Shown: positions 12,134 to 23,909 of the stretch, piece by piece
Layout of the letters: each line of letters opens with the position of its first letter
Position numbering within the stretch: position 1 is the first letter of the stretch
Assembly: GCF_000003815.2 (NCBI RefSeq)
Contig: NW_023365769.1
Location: 89,923-153,922, forward strand
Reading direction: 5' to 3'
Length of the DNA stretch: 64,000 nucleotides
From: Branchiostoma floridae
Lineage: Eukaryota; Chordata; Leptocardii; Amphioxiformes; Branchiostomatidae
Position numbers and translations under genes: made by a program
Notes under the pieces: generated by a model
Database searches by the model: none
What the model saw: the letters and a program-made list of their open reading frames with translations, nothing else
Told to the model about the DNA's origin: nothing

Positions 12134-15100
12134 TCTGGAGAGTTCACGGTGCCGAGTGACATGGGACAGCTGATTGAAGATGAGGACCAGAAGCGAGAGC
12201 AGAGTAACATCCCGCAGGCATCCTTCAACTTCATCAACTCCATCATCGGCTCAGGCATTATAGGTCAGAACAGTCCTCCAATGGAGACAAACTACAAAGA
12301 AATTACCAGCAGGGTAGAAGGCTAAATGAAGAACACAGTATCACAAGACTTAGATGATCTTGTACCTACACCTAGTAGATTTTCCTCGATTTCTGCACAG
12401 TTGTAAGACATGCAAGTAAGGCTCTATGCAAACTTTTGCAATCTTGTTCAAACAGAGCAGCTCTTACATGAAATTTGGAAAATGTTAACAAAGAAATAAG
12501 ACCAGGACTATTTGCTAATTTAGAGGGGTGGAATAGCATTCATTTGTGGTATGGCAATGTTGGAATGCAAACTTTTACAGAGACAGATGGTCAGCTTAAG
12601 TTGAATTGATTGCTGGTCTACATTTAAGTTGATGACAGGTACACATATCTTGCTGATGCACTTTCTTCATCCGACCCCCAGGATAGACCGATACCTGCAC
12701 TCATGTTTTTTCCAATCCATCATTGAGTTTAAGGAAAGTTTTGATAATGTAGAAAACACACTTTTAGAATGAACAAATATACTGGTACTTCTGAATGTTT
12801 CCACGTGTTTCTCATTAGGTATGCCCTATGCCCTGAAGCAAGCAGGGTTCCCCATGGGGGTTTTGCTGATCCTGATTGTGGCCTTGATAACAGGTGAGCT
12901 ATTTGTGTTTACACTGTTTATTTTCTTGATCACTGATTTAAAAATGAACTTGATCATTGACTTAAAAAGCTCCTTTGATCATGATTTAGAATGTTCTTTG
13001 AAGTAATATACCATAATTATGTACATTGATCCNNNNNNNNNNNNNNNNNNNNNNNNNNNNNNNNNNNNNNNNNNNNNNNNNNNNNNNNNNNNNNNNNNNN
13101 NNNNNNNNNNNNNNNNNNNNNNNNNNNNNNNNGAGTTTCTTGTCAATAAGATTGCTCAATATCTTTTATATGATAGAATTTTTCTTTCAACATGTACAGA
13201 TAACACTTTGTTTTCTTGATATCATAGATGGTTGAATGACTGTCTAAATAAAACTTCTGGTCCATCTTGCACAGACTATTCAGTGATTCTTCTTATACGT
13301 GGTGGGAACCTATCAGGCACAAAAAATTATCAGGTAGGGGATTGTTGTTGCAGCCTTTGGTTGAATTATAGTACTGTTGTATGATAGTGATAACATTATT
13401 ATCAAAGTTATTTGGTGATATTAATTTAATATTAGACATTTTCCACTCGAAATCATGATCCGAATGTTTCATTTTCTTCCTTCATTATACATGGTTAGAT
13501 TACACATAAAACGTATATTCAGAGCATTATATCATGCTTCTACAGGACCTGGTTCGAGCTGCCTTTGGCTTCCCAGGGTTTGTCTTCCTGTCCATAGTCC
13601 AGTTTGTCTACCCTTTTATCGGTAAGTGTGTGGGAGGGAAAACAGCAGACATGATTGCACTCCCATAGGCTGTAATCTCGTGCTAATTGTCTCCGGCTCT
13701 ACAAACAGCCGGGTTAGATTGCCTGATTTCATGTACAAGATGTATCTTTTAGTTTGTGTAGTTTGTGTACTAAAGTTTGGCCTAATGCTGTTATGCAAAT
13801 TAAACCATATGCACACCAATCTGTCAGTGTCTGCCCAGCATTTAATATCAACCTTGAGCTTGCTAAGCTTAATATAACCTTGAGGTGTTAGGTATCAAAT
13901 TTGTATTAGTTTTGGGGTTAGGTAGCAGGAAAAAGGTTAAGCCAAATGAATAAATGAACCGTACACTGCAAAAACAGTGATTTTCAAAACTCCAAACTTT
14001 AATGACAATGACAATAACATTAAGGTTAAAACTCATACAGAAGTATTTGCAGAAAGTCAGAAGAAGAAATTGCTCGTGGATGCAGACAGCTGTATGCCAA
14101 AGAAACCCAATCTGCAACGACCTAGAGATTGGACTGAAATATTGGTTATGGAGTTAGGTAGTAGAGAGAAGCTTCAGCAAAACAAATCTTATAGTAACAC
14201 TACAAAATAAGGGTGATTTTCAAAACACATTAGCGACAATGACAATAACATCAAGTTAAAGCTTGTACAGAAATATTTGCAGATAGTCAGAAGAAGAAAC
14301 TGCTCGTGGATGCAGTCGTATAACAAAGAAACCCAATCTGCAACGACCTAGTGATTGGACTGAAATTTTGGTTATGGAAATAGGTAGTATAGAGAAACTT
14401 AAGCAAAATTAGAAATATTTGCAGAAAGTCAGAAGAAATTGCTCGTGGATGCAGACAGCCGTATGACAAAGAAACCCAATCTGCAACGACCTAGTGATTG
14501 AACTGAAATATTGGAAGCAATTGCGCCTCATTAAGTTAATGGCAGGGGGGGTAATACGCTTGTAAATTGCAGAATAATGGTGCTGCAGGTCTCTCTAGTG
14601 GAGCGTTTGTGATTAAGTCAGTTATAAGCTGATTAGAAATGACTGGGGGAATGATTGCTTGACTTAAGAAGCCCAGCATGGTTTGTGCACAGGTTCTAGT
14701 AATATTGATTCTAAGGCTGTAAGGAGGAACATGACTTGGAACAATTCAATTGGTAAGGATTTAAGACTCAAGATACAAAATCCTAGAGGTTTAGGTCTAT
14801 TCATTGTTAACATGATTCCTTTTTCCTATAGCAAGCCAAACATGGGTTTGCTTATCTTTACCTGAGTATGATATACCAACTATAAAGCCATGATTTAATC
14901 AGGATTCATAGGGTTCATACTTTAGTTTGCAAGTTTGCACTGCAATCTCCCTCTCACAACAGGGGTAACTGGGGTATCAGGGAAAACATTGACAATGACA
15001 TTTTTTTTTCATAAATTAGTATCGCTTTACTCAAGCCTTGACTTGTTCTTGGATCCTCACAGTTGATTGCAATTCTTTAAAAGATGAAAAATGCATGATC

Positions 15101-18100
15101 ATGAATCATTTTATCAAACACTGCTTCCTAATAGATAGGTATTCACTGTGAGTCGTATTCTTCCCTGAACCAGCAATGATCAGCTACAACATCATCACAG
15201 GTGACACCATTACCAAGGTCATGGTTCGAGCTGCCAGACGTAAGTATTCTCTACATGTATCTGATTTCTTTTGTTACCTTTTCTTTTTGTTTCTTTCAGC
15301 CATGATTAGCTACAACATCATTACTGGAGACACCATCACAAAAGTCATGATGAGAATTTCTGGAGGTAATAAAATCTTTATATTGCATGGTACTGTCTTT
15401 TCTTTGGTGCTTGCATATTCATTTTATGGTTTATTGTAGAATTTGTGAAATACTGCATTTACTAGAATTCATTTACTGTTTAAGTATTTTATCATGAAAG
15501 TTGACTGCATCATGAAAATTTTCACAATTTTCCTACAAATGAATTTTCAAAATTAATGAAGTGATATCGGAAAGATTTTATAGCGTGTTGCAGTATTGTA
15601 ATATTGGTAAAGTACAGACTTTAAAACACCTTGGCTGTTACCAATTTTGTTTATTTAGAATAATATAAGTATTCTTTTCCGTACGTTTTGTATGCTTTTT
15701 CTTCTTTTACTGCTGAAAAACAGTGGATGCTGTTTGAAACGTCTAATAAATCATATGCTTATGTCCAGTGGTAAAGATCTTACTTACATATCTAAACATC
15801 CTGGATGACTTATCTTCACAAACGTATTGGTTAAGTAGTGCTTTTCAGAATCAAGTAATAATGGGGACAAGATAGTTCTAAATACTTCTGTATGGCATAA
15901 TTACCTTTTCATATCAAGAGAACAATAATCCATTTGTTGCCTCTAAATTTGTCATACCTGTCCTTGGTGCTGAAAGTACAGAGTCAGACACTTTTCTATA
16001 CCCAGCATCACTAGCTTGTGCTCATTTTGCCTAACTGTGCAAAAATGTGTTGCATTTCCAGTGGAGGTGGATGAGGAAACTGGGCAAGTCTATGGTACAG
16101 TCTGAAATGTGTCCCTACAACTGACATGACTAAAATGACTAACTATCAAATTCTCAGTAGTATAGCTTCTACTCTTGGTGCTGTTACCCTGGAATTCATA
16201 GAGCTTAGAAATAATGACAAATTAATGAAAAAAGTCATGAGTTTCACATATTTACTCACAATCTAAAAGTTTGTTGTTACTCCTTACACGAATAACTAAC
16301 ACTCACATTCATACTTCAGATGCCTGTTAGCCAATACTAGTTAGCCAACTATCATCTTTCATTATGCAGATAATAAGCTACGAGTGAATGTGATTTGCAA
16401 AGTTCAATATAAAAACCAGCATATTATCCTTCCTCTGTAATACTTGATCAACATAGGCAGAAATATCCCACTGTTTTAACATGATGGACATGCATTATTG
16501 GAAAGGATAGATGAAAATCAAAAAGCCTAGAGACATCTTAACAAAGACACAGCCTCTGTGACCAAGTTCCATGGCACTACATATGTTCATTTCTAGAGGC
16601 ATTAATGCCTTTGAATGTTTCATATGTTTTGTTACCAGTCACAGAGACCAACATCCTGGCCAACCGTTACTTCATCATCTGTCTGTGCACCCTTCTGGTC
16701 ACACTGCCACTGTCTCTGTACCGCAATGTTGCAAAACTGGCAAAGGTAAGTTCAAGACCTTCACATACTCCAATGATGTTACTAGGTATTATGTTGACAT
16801 TTGCATATCAGACTTATTTGTAGTTTTTTCTTTCTCAGTATAAATGATCATGAGGTTCAATTTACAGTAAATTATCAGCTAGCACAACTTGTATGTTTTT
16901 ATAGATGGTAACGATAAGAGAGTTGATGTTTTTTTATTGCACTTCCTTCTCCACAGGCCTCCCTGTGGGTTTATGATATAGACGGATTACAGAGAGTTGA
17001 TGTTTTTTATTGCACTACCTTCTGTACAGGCCTCCCTGTTTGCCTGTCTGCTGGTGGTGTTCATCATCATCGCAGTCATCATTAGATCCACAGACATGCA
17101 CATGTAAGTCTCATCTACAACAGTTACAGGGCTTCTGCATACTTAGACGTTTCAGCAGCAGCTTAACAGTGCCCCCTTACAATATTCTTACATACTGCAC
17201 TGCAGAGTGTAGCAAGTGCACTTGACACTATCAACTATCCATAGTTGACACTAACCCAGACTCTATAGAAAAAACAACTTTGAGGTGGTTTAAAACAAAG
17301 ATTGAGTTAGTTTATTGTTCTGTTGATCCTAATCACTTTTGTTGTTGACTTTTTCCAGCCCTCCTACAGAAGATGCCTACACCTTTGCCAAGCCAGGATT
17401 TGCACAAGCAGTGGGCATCATGGCTTTTGGTGAGGCAAAAACCTCAGAGTCTGTGCTTTGTCCTGACATTATTTGTAACATTCATAGCCAAAAAATTGTA
17501 AATTTGCATATCAAATCTCAGTGGTATCTACTTCTCTAATAGGTATGAGTTATTCCAATTTGCTGAATTGTTAATTCAAAACCCATTTTGATACTGTTAC
17601 TCAGTCACTGTGTACAGTTTATTATTTTCAAGTCAAGGCCAAGTTTCCCTACATTACCACTATCTTTAATACCTATAGTATGTTTTCTCTATTACAGAAT
17701 GCCCAGATATTGCATGATTTAATGTATCATGGATCTACCGGTGCAATAGCTGAGTGGGTAGAGTGTTCACCTTGCATTCCGTAGGTCATGAGTTTGATCC
17801 CCGGCCGAGTCATTGAGCACTGAGCATTCAAAAAAGAGAATGAAAGTTGAACTCACAACACCTGTGGACAAGCCCCCCTGCTGTAGTGATTGCACAAAGT
17901 TGTGTGGCCAAGGGCCACTGAAACGGAGATGGGTGCTACCTTATGCACCATCTGGTTCTGGAAGAATGAGAATCCATATTTATCCCCACAGCCTTCGTCT
18001 GCCACCACAACACCTTCCTGATCTACGGTTCGCTGGAAGAGCCCACCGTACACCGCTGGTCCATCGTTACGCACATCTCCGTGGTCGTGTCGTTCATCGC

Positions 18101-21100
18101 CACTGTCGTGTTCGCTGCCTGTGGATACGCCACCTTCACAGGGTTTACCCAAGGTCTGGAACCACTCGCTTTATGCATGGTGTCTTTTTTGACTCCCCTT
18201 AAAAACTCTGACTGCTTTCTGGTTATATAGTCAAGAAAGTTTAGAAAGCTTCTTGATTTAGACTAAGTCTTGAAATAATGAACAATTCACATGTGAAGGG
18301 AGATTACTAAACCTCTTATTCTTCATTGTTTGTAAACTTAACACTGTCAGAATGATTTTAATCTGATTTACTGAAACACAACATTTTTTTGTATTTTCAC
18401 TGTCAACCTCTTTGGCCCTCCTCACAATGAATTGACCTGTGACCCCAATGGTGCCCGGAAGAGTGTACTGCTTCTGGTCATTGATGATTAATGTGTGGCT
18501 GACATTAAACATTATGTATGGCCTCTTCCCTCCCTTATGCAAGGGTCAGATTTCCAATCTGGGGCCCGGCCAGGCAGTTTTAGGGATTAGATAAAACACA
18601 AAAAAAACACAAAACATGCCTTAAAGACCAGAAATCTGGACCCAGGGTCCACAATAACCATAAAACTATATAGATGCTCCCTGCTGAACTCTGCCAGGAG
18701 GTTTGAAAGCTGAATTGACCCTCCAGACCACATAAACTAATTAGAAGCCATGGGGAGTCCAGCCAGTGTCTGCTGCCAGGAACAAAGGGATGGTATTACG
18801 ACATAAGGTTGAAAGTTATTAGCATATTAACTGTCAGATCTGTTTGAAAAAATTTTTCCACTACTTGTCAACAAAATGCTGTCAAACAAAGCAAAATGAC
18901 ACATTAGCTTGCTGCAAGGCTAAAGACACCATACCATATTTTCTACAACATTAGGTTTGAAGGAAGAAATTTCAGACCAGTGTTGAAAATTCAAAATGTT
19001 GCCAGATTTCTTGTGCCTTTGAATTCAGTCTAGAAGTACATCTGCACTCTTTCCTGCACTCTCTACCTTTGTCTGAGTTACTGAATGTCAGTATCATTGC
19101 CATTAGGATCTTGCCTTTCAGAGGCTATGTGGTATCTTGTTTTGAAATAAGAGCTGTCACCCTCATTGTATCTATATAGAATAAGATCATTTATTTTGGT
19201 AAAGATTAGTCCCTCTCAAATTTGTATTTCTTTTCAAATAGTTATGAGCTTCCTGTTGGATTTTGCGTGTCTCCAAATAGAACTTGTAATCGTAGCACCG
19301 TCTTTGCAATGTGAATGAGTAAAATTGCTTGTACCACCAGCAACAAGGGTATAATATCTCAGTGCCCCAATGTTTCCCTTCCACAAAGTTCCAGGCTGGG
19401 CTTAGTGGGTCTGTGGTCATTACTTCACATGATTTCTGTTTAGAGAAAGCTTACAAATTTACTTTTTATGTGCAAACAAACTAAAACTCTTCATCTATCT
19501 GTAACTATTTGAACTCTACAGACTAGGTATGAGCCCTGCTCCAGCACCCTTGTTCACTGTATGAGAGCCTGTTGTAGACTGAACCCGGTAGTTTACGTTA
19601 GCCGAATTTATTGGGTGATTTTATAGTACCACCTTGGTCTTTAAAATGTGACCCTAGCATAGCTTAGTAAATAAATGGTCAATTCAATGAGGCCATGTTG
19701 AACTTAAGATTATTTATCTTGTTGTAGCAGAGATGATATTTGTGTGATTTTCCCAGGCGATGTGTTGGAGAATTACTGCCATGAGGATGACCTGATCAAT
19801 GCTGCCAGGTTCTGCTACGGTGTCTGCATCATGCTGACCTTCCCTGTGGAGTGTTTTGTTTGCAGAGAGGTGAGACTTACACCAAGAAGGTTAAATGTAC
19901 TCTGTGACTGCTTTTGTATTCAAAGCACTATAATGATACCTAATTATTTCCACGATAAATGGAGATATTGTTTTGGTTGTGTATGTGCCACTGTGCGTGC
20001 GTGCGTGCGTGCGTGCCTGCATGCATGCAGGCGTGCACATGTTTGTCCATCCCCAAAAATCTGGATTTCACATGAAATTGATGAAAATGTACTACTGTAA
20101 GCATAAAATGACAGATTTAACAATGAAAATTATACAACACTGACTCCCAAGCTATGAGTGTAAAGGAAATCGAATTAAACCTAGGGACAGCCCTGTATGG
20201 TTTTGTAATTGGCTTTCTCTCACTCCAACTGACTGTAGAAGTTTGTGACTGTTATGTCATGTCCATCTTTGTCTTTTATTCAGGTGATTGAGAATTTCTT
20301 TTTCCAAACTGCACAACCCACAACTACACTGAGACACGTGATTGAGACCGTTATCATCGTGGGGGCGACTCTGGGAATCTCATTGGCTACTGACTGTCTG
20401 GGCATCGTTCTTGAACTGAATGTAAGTGTGGAGATAGAGGATATCGGGTTACAGGGGGCAGCCCTATATTCCCTATATTCTAACAGCCCAATGTTCTGTC
20501 GCCCTCATGTTTCAATAGCATACTCCTACATTTCGAAGCCCATATGGTCCAAGACCTGTGTTTCGACGCTTTCATTTTAGGGTTAGGGTGTATCGGAACA
20601 CTCCATGGAGGGTTGTAACCGATGTACATTGTACTTCTGTACAGGTTAGACTTGTACAGGTTAGACTTGTCAAAGTGGCTTTCTCTAAAGTGAACGAAGG
20701 AAAATTGTGTTACAGAACATTGATCCAAAGATAGCTTACCTAGTAGGAACAAAGTATTTTACAGTAAATCAAAGACAGGAAACTGCTCTTTAACAAATGT
20801 ACTGGACTCACCTGTTGCAGGGCACCCTGGGAGCCACCCCGCTTGTCTTCATCCTCCCGGCTGCTTGCTACATGAAGCTGGAGGAAGGAAAGGTCTACAG
20901 CGCCAAGAAGCTCCCGTCTCTACTCATCGTCATCACCGGGGCCATCGTCATGGTGATAGGGTTTATCATGGCCGTCCTCAGTCCGCAGGGGTGCTCGCAC
21001 GGGAAGGAGATGTCCTACTGTCACGCCAACGACGTCAACGCCACTGATTTTTCCACCTTCATTCCCAGTACAGAGATGCTTGCCAGTAGCACTGTTGCCT

Positions 21101-21156
21101 CTATGGTCAGCAGTACTACCCCTCCGTTTTCCAACTTCTCGTCATTAGGACCATAA
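12134..21156 (+). CDS. SLC38A11: SLC38-family amino-acid transporter, SLC38A11-like
   Basis: Predicted multi-pass permease of the AAAP/SLC38 (SNAT) family, moving neutral amino acids across a membrane. Exons by splice signals and phase: 12134-12263, 12819-12893, 13275-13333, 13546-13621, 15174-15239 or 15300-15365, 16639-16745, 17030-17103, 17359-17429, 17992-18153, 19757-19869, 20284-20421, 20821-21156. All phases join. From the ATG at 12161 the protein is 459 residues; the frame stays open upstream, so a 5' exon could extend it. Family hallmarks are NSIIGSGIIG (TM1, about residues 26-35), AMISYNIITGDT (TM3), LPLSLYRN, CHHNTFLIYGSLEEPT, TFTGFTQG and DCLGIVLELNG. The order and C-tail (GCSHGKEM.YC, then Ser/Thr-rich with N-glycosylation sequons) resemble vertebrate SLC38A11 more than SLC38A1-A10; this assignment is from memory and needs a tree. 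Gap 13033-13132 falls in an intron, and phase shows no coding sequence is lost there. Confidence 0.9.
13033..13132. other. Assembly gap (100 N)
   Basis: A run of exactly 100 N, the usual placeholder for a gap of unknown size, in the transporter intron between 12893 and 13275. The exons on both sides join in phase. Confidence 0.99.
13975..14515. repeat. Three-copy tandem repeat in transporter intron
   Basis: Units start near 13977, 14214 and 14411, and are progressively shortened. Shared words in order are 'gacaatgacaataacat', 'atttgcag(a/at)agtcagaaga', 'ctcgtggatgcag', 'aagaaacccaatctgcaacg' and 'attgga(c)tgaaat'. Confidence 0.85.
15174..15239 (+). CDS. SLC38A11: SLC38A11-like alternative exon 5a
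   Basis: 66-nt exon, preceded by 'ccctgaaccag' and followed by GTAAGT, phase 1 in and 1 out. It encodes the TM3 segment AMISYNIITGDTITKVM and then VRAAR. Exon 5b, 60 bp downstream, has the same length and phase. The first 17 residues are identical in the two exons although eight codons differ at synonymous positions, so both have been kept under protein-level selection. Only the last five or so residues differ (VRAAR here, MRISG in 5b). The 5b form is closer to the usual family sequence. Confidence 0.85.
15300..15365 (+). CDS. SLC38A11: SLC38A11-like alternative exon 5b
   Basis: 66-nt exon with a strong pyrimidine-rich acceptor (ending 'tttgtttctttcag') and GTAATA donor, phase 1/1. It repeats the TM3 coding of exon 5a and ends KVMMRISG, which joins to Val at the next junction and gives the R-I-x-G-V pattern expected of the family. 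The 60-bp intron separating it from 5a is very short for this gene, which would disfavour direct 5a-5b splicing. Including both would keep frame but repeat 22 residues inside a membrane segment. Confidence 0.85.
16062..16094 (+). CDS. Possible optional 33-nt microexon of the transporter
   Basis: Bounded by 'tgcatttccag' and GTACAG, phase 1/1, it would insert 11 residues (VEVDEETGQVY) between TM3 and TM4, in the loop after the alternative exon. Without it, the 5b-to-16639 junction aligns to the family without a gap, so if real it is a cassette exon adding an acidic insert. The donor is weak. Evidence is limited to splice signals, frame and length. Confidence 0.35.
16918..17039 (+). repeat. Duplicated intron-exon boundary
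   Basis: A segment of about 50 bp running from 'gagagttgatgttttt' through the pyrimidine tract and 'acaggcctccctgt' occurs twice (about 16918-16970 and 16992-17039). The downstream copy leads into the true exon starting at 17030. The upstream copy gives an acceptor with exon start 16957. The 73-nt offset is not a multiple of three, so using the upstream acceptor would shift the frame. Confidence 0.8.
17740..17965 (+). mobile_element. tRNA-derived SINE, copy 1
   Basis: The head has an A-box-like 'tagctgagtgggtagagtg' and a B-box-like 'gagtttgatcccc', as in tRNA genes. The body ('ccccctgctgtagtgattgc', 'gtgtggcc(a)aagggc', 'ggagatggg(t/c)gc') matches copy 2 at 24686-24966. It lies in the transporter intron in sense orientation, and its 3' end is within about 30 bp of the acceptor at 17991. 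The 3' tail is less clear than in copy 2. Confidence 0.85.
19588..19632. repeat. Short dispersed repeat, partner at 38.05 kb
   Basis: 'tagtttacgttagccgaatt' plus 'tattgggtgattttatagta' recurs in inverted orientation at about 38055-38095, nearly identical over 40 bp. Both copies lie in non-coding DNA. Confidence 0.75.
19993..20035. repeat. (GCGT)n / (GCAT)n microsatellite
   Basis: Alternating purine-pyrimidine run of GCGT units grading into GCAT and back, in the intron after the exon ending at 19869. Confidence 0.9.
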
Positions 21157-22197
21157 CTTATCACTCTGACAAGATTCTATCTAACTTATATTGTTGTGTA
21201 TGTTTGTGTATGTCAGTAATCATATGGGAGAATAGATTATGATCATGATTATGGCCAGTACCTGTATAAAAAATATCTTATCATGAAAGTTGAATTCTCG
21301 TATTCTTCTGTGTTGTTTAGCACTGAAGTTGAACACTTGACCAGATGTAACTGTATGAAAAATGGATACAGTTTGAAGACTTGCTGAAGTGTCCTAAGTA
21401 GACTGACCTCTAACCCCAAAAAACTATGAACCTTCCTAACATTTGACCCCCACATGGGGTTACATGTTGCTTAACAAAGAAGCTTGCTGGTCATGACCCC
21501 ATCTTGTCCAAAAGGTTACACAGGCTGGTTCAAGGTTATAGCACTACTGAAGATGGCGACTTTGGCAGAAATTGAAGGTATCTACATACATTTGTATCTT
21601 TGCTGTATATGTGGAATTTAGAGGCTCATTATCACTTATACTCAAGAGAGAATGGACTAAATTACAAGTTAGTATCTAGACAACATTTGTTGTGTTTGTA
21701 GCATGACCAAGTGAGTACATTGTACATGTATGCTGGGTAACATTGTAACAAGTTAGATTTACACATATTATTACAGTATTCATATGTACTTGAATTTGCT
21801 TATTTGTGAACCTCATTTTCAGCATGGTGCAGGTATTAATGCCAAGCAAAGCTATCATACCTTACTAGATTAGCTTAATTCTGACAAGCTAGTGCTAAAT
21901 GAGATGGAAGAAAAATTTCTTTTATTGAAAGCAATACAATCAGAAGTATCAGTATTTGGCCATTTAAAAGATTAAGGTACTGAGATTAAGGTTTTCTTCT
22001 CAGTACATAAGTCCTTGATTGTTCTCCTATTCAAACATTTTGTAAAAGTGCAGTTGACTTAGACAATGTACGATGTTTCAAGTGCAGACAAAAGTTTTAC
22101 AACTAAAATGCCACTGCAGTACTTTTAAGTTGCTTTAAGGTTACTACCCTGTGGATAAAGGTTACTTCCCTGTGGATATTGTGAAGCCTACACAGAC

Positions 22198-22226
22198 CAA
22201 GGACGTTGTATGAGATAACGTCCTTG
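22198..22226. other. Perfect short hairpin
   Basis: 'caaggacgtt', a 9-base loop, and 'aacgtccttg' form a perfect 10-bp stem. It lies in the probable 3' UTR of the transporter, so it could fold in RNA as well as DNA. Confidence 0.85.
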
Positions 22227-22861
22227 CACAGACAGAACCTGGATTGCATAATGTGGTAAAGAGTAGTGCTTTAAAATCAAGAGTACATGATTGTTTGATA
22301 AGTAAACTGAAAGACCAAGAGGGCTTGAGGACAAGAAGACAGTATATATGTATGAACATACCGCTATTTCTAAAAGGTGCTCTGTAGAAAGGTCTGGGTC
22401 ACTTTCTTGTAAAGTACAACTGAGCTACAACTTCTAAATGGCCCTTAAGCTGTGTGGACTTATTGCCAGTCTAAAATGTAAAATACAAATGACATGACGT
22501 AGGGTGCTATGGTAAACATACCAGTCAACAGTGAACTACATGTGTATGAATTTCTAAGGTTACAGTGTAAACAATTTCTATTGCTTCATAAAGCTTGAAT
22601 GCAAGCTTGCTTTATATCAACTTAAATGTGCCATAGGTAGCTGTGTTTTGTGTAAAGCTTTAGAGTGTATGGGTAACGTTATTTATCAATGAAAAGGAAT
22701 GGCTGGTTGTGTTGTGAACTATTGTGTATATAAAACAATTCTGGAAATTAAGCTAGCTTGTTATGTGAGATTGTGACTTCCTGATATAGAAATATCCAAG
22801 ACTCAGAACTGGTAACAGATGAAGAGATTATGTTTTCTGCTCAAGTGCAATCTGCTCTGTG

Positions 22862-22867
22862 AATAAA
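22862..22867 (+). terminator. Candidate poly(A) signal of the transporter
   Basis: AATAAA, 1.7 kb after the stop, in an A-rich context. The convergent CNOT9 signal lies about 555 bp further on. Confidence 0.5.
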
Positions 22868-23115
22868 AAAGATTTAATGATCATGAGGATAAATGCATTG
22901 CTTATGATTATACATAAGCTGTTGATTCTTCAGATACGTGAAAGATGTGGGAGAAAAAACAATAAATCTGCACAGTATGAAAAGTGTCATGCCTTCTTTT
23001 GTGTGCATGTGTGATGTAAATTTTGGTATGAAAATGGCAAATGGGAATACACTGTCAGGCATTTTCCTAAAAATTTTCATACATATTACATGCGTCTATA
23101 TTTTGCACTGGGCAT

Positions 23116-23138
23116 GTGTGTGTGTGTGTGTGTGTGTA
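23116..23138. repeat. (TG)n microsatellite
   Basis: About eleven TG units between the two convergent genes. Confidence 0.9.
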
Positions 23139-23419
23139 TGGGGTGCTATTAGTTCTTGTGTGATATTAAAGACGAATGACATTAAGTTCGGTAAGGACAG
23201 TAGCTTGGGAATACACATGAATGCTTAATTGTTCTTTTTCACATTTTTGAAGCAGTTCTTTGAATCAATTATTCTAAAAGATGTATCTCTGGCATTCGAA
23301 GCTAAATTTATCTACTGCTTCAAAATATTACAAAACCTGGTTATGCTGTAACATTATAAAAAATCAATACTGACACACAAAGATAGCCAACAGAGGTAAG
23401 ATTTTCACTGCACATGACG

Positions 23420-23425
23420 TTTATT
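23420..23425 (-). terminator. CNOT9: Candidate poly(A) signal of CNOT9
   Basis: AATAAA on the minus strand, 485 bp beyond the CNOT9 stop codon. It faces the transporter's poly(A) signal and marks a tail-to-tail gene pair. Confidence 0.5.
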
Positions 23426-23909
23426 GACCAAATCTGTACAGGCCCCCAAAAAACTCAAAACTGAGGTCTCCATTCTGAATTCTTGAAACCTTCAATTAGA
23501 AATGTACATTGTTGCATCGTTTTACAAGATGTTATTACATCTCTGCACGGGTAGTTGTAAGTAAAGGGATATGTCTGAATAATTTGCACCATGAACTTTT
23601 CTGTCAGTTAAAGAAAATCTACCCCTATCCTCATTGTAGTTAGCTCCAAAGCAGGCAACCTGTAAGTGAAATTTGGTCAGCACCACTCTCCTGCTGGGGG
23701 AAGTTTTTTGTCCTCACTTAGACAAATTGTCATACCTATACAGTCTGTATATGGCATTCCTGGTAACTGAATGTACTTATGATCCTTAGTGAACATGTCC
23801 TAAGCAGATACAGCACCAGTTTACTGCATGAGAGCACCCTTAGCAAGAGAAAGGTTAAGTCCTCTTCACCATGGGATGACGTCTATGGCACAAGATAGGG
23901 GGTGGGGGA

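Larger units (their letters stand above)
21157..22880 (+). other. Probable transporter 3' UTR
   Basis: No coding exon is seen after the stop at 21154-21156. An AATAAA hexamer at 22862-22867 is the first good polyadenylation signal I see and would give a 3' UTR of about 1.7 kb. The UTR includes a perfect 10-bp-stem hairpin at 22198-22226 and a fragment resembling the MITE end ('ccctgtggataaaggttac'). Confidence 0.5.

Noticed and set aside
16957-17029. Extra 73 nt as part of the normal transporter exon
   Set aside because: Inclusion breaks the frame and family alignment; the acceptor at 17029 gives the expected ASLFACLLVVF segment.
17813-18202. 129-codon frame across the SINE and transporter exon
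   Set aside because: It reads the SINE and then the 17992-18153 exon in the wrong frame; the real exon frame is fixed by phase and family motifs.
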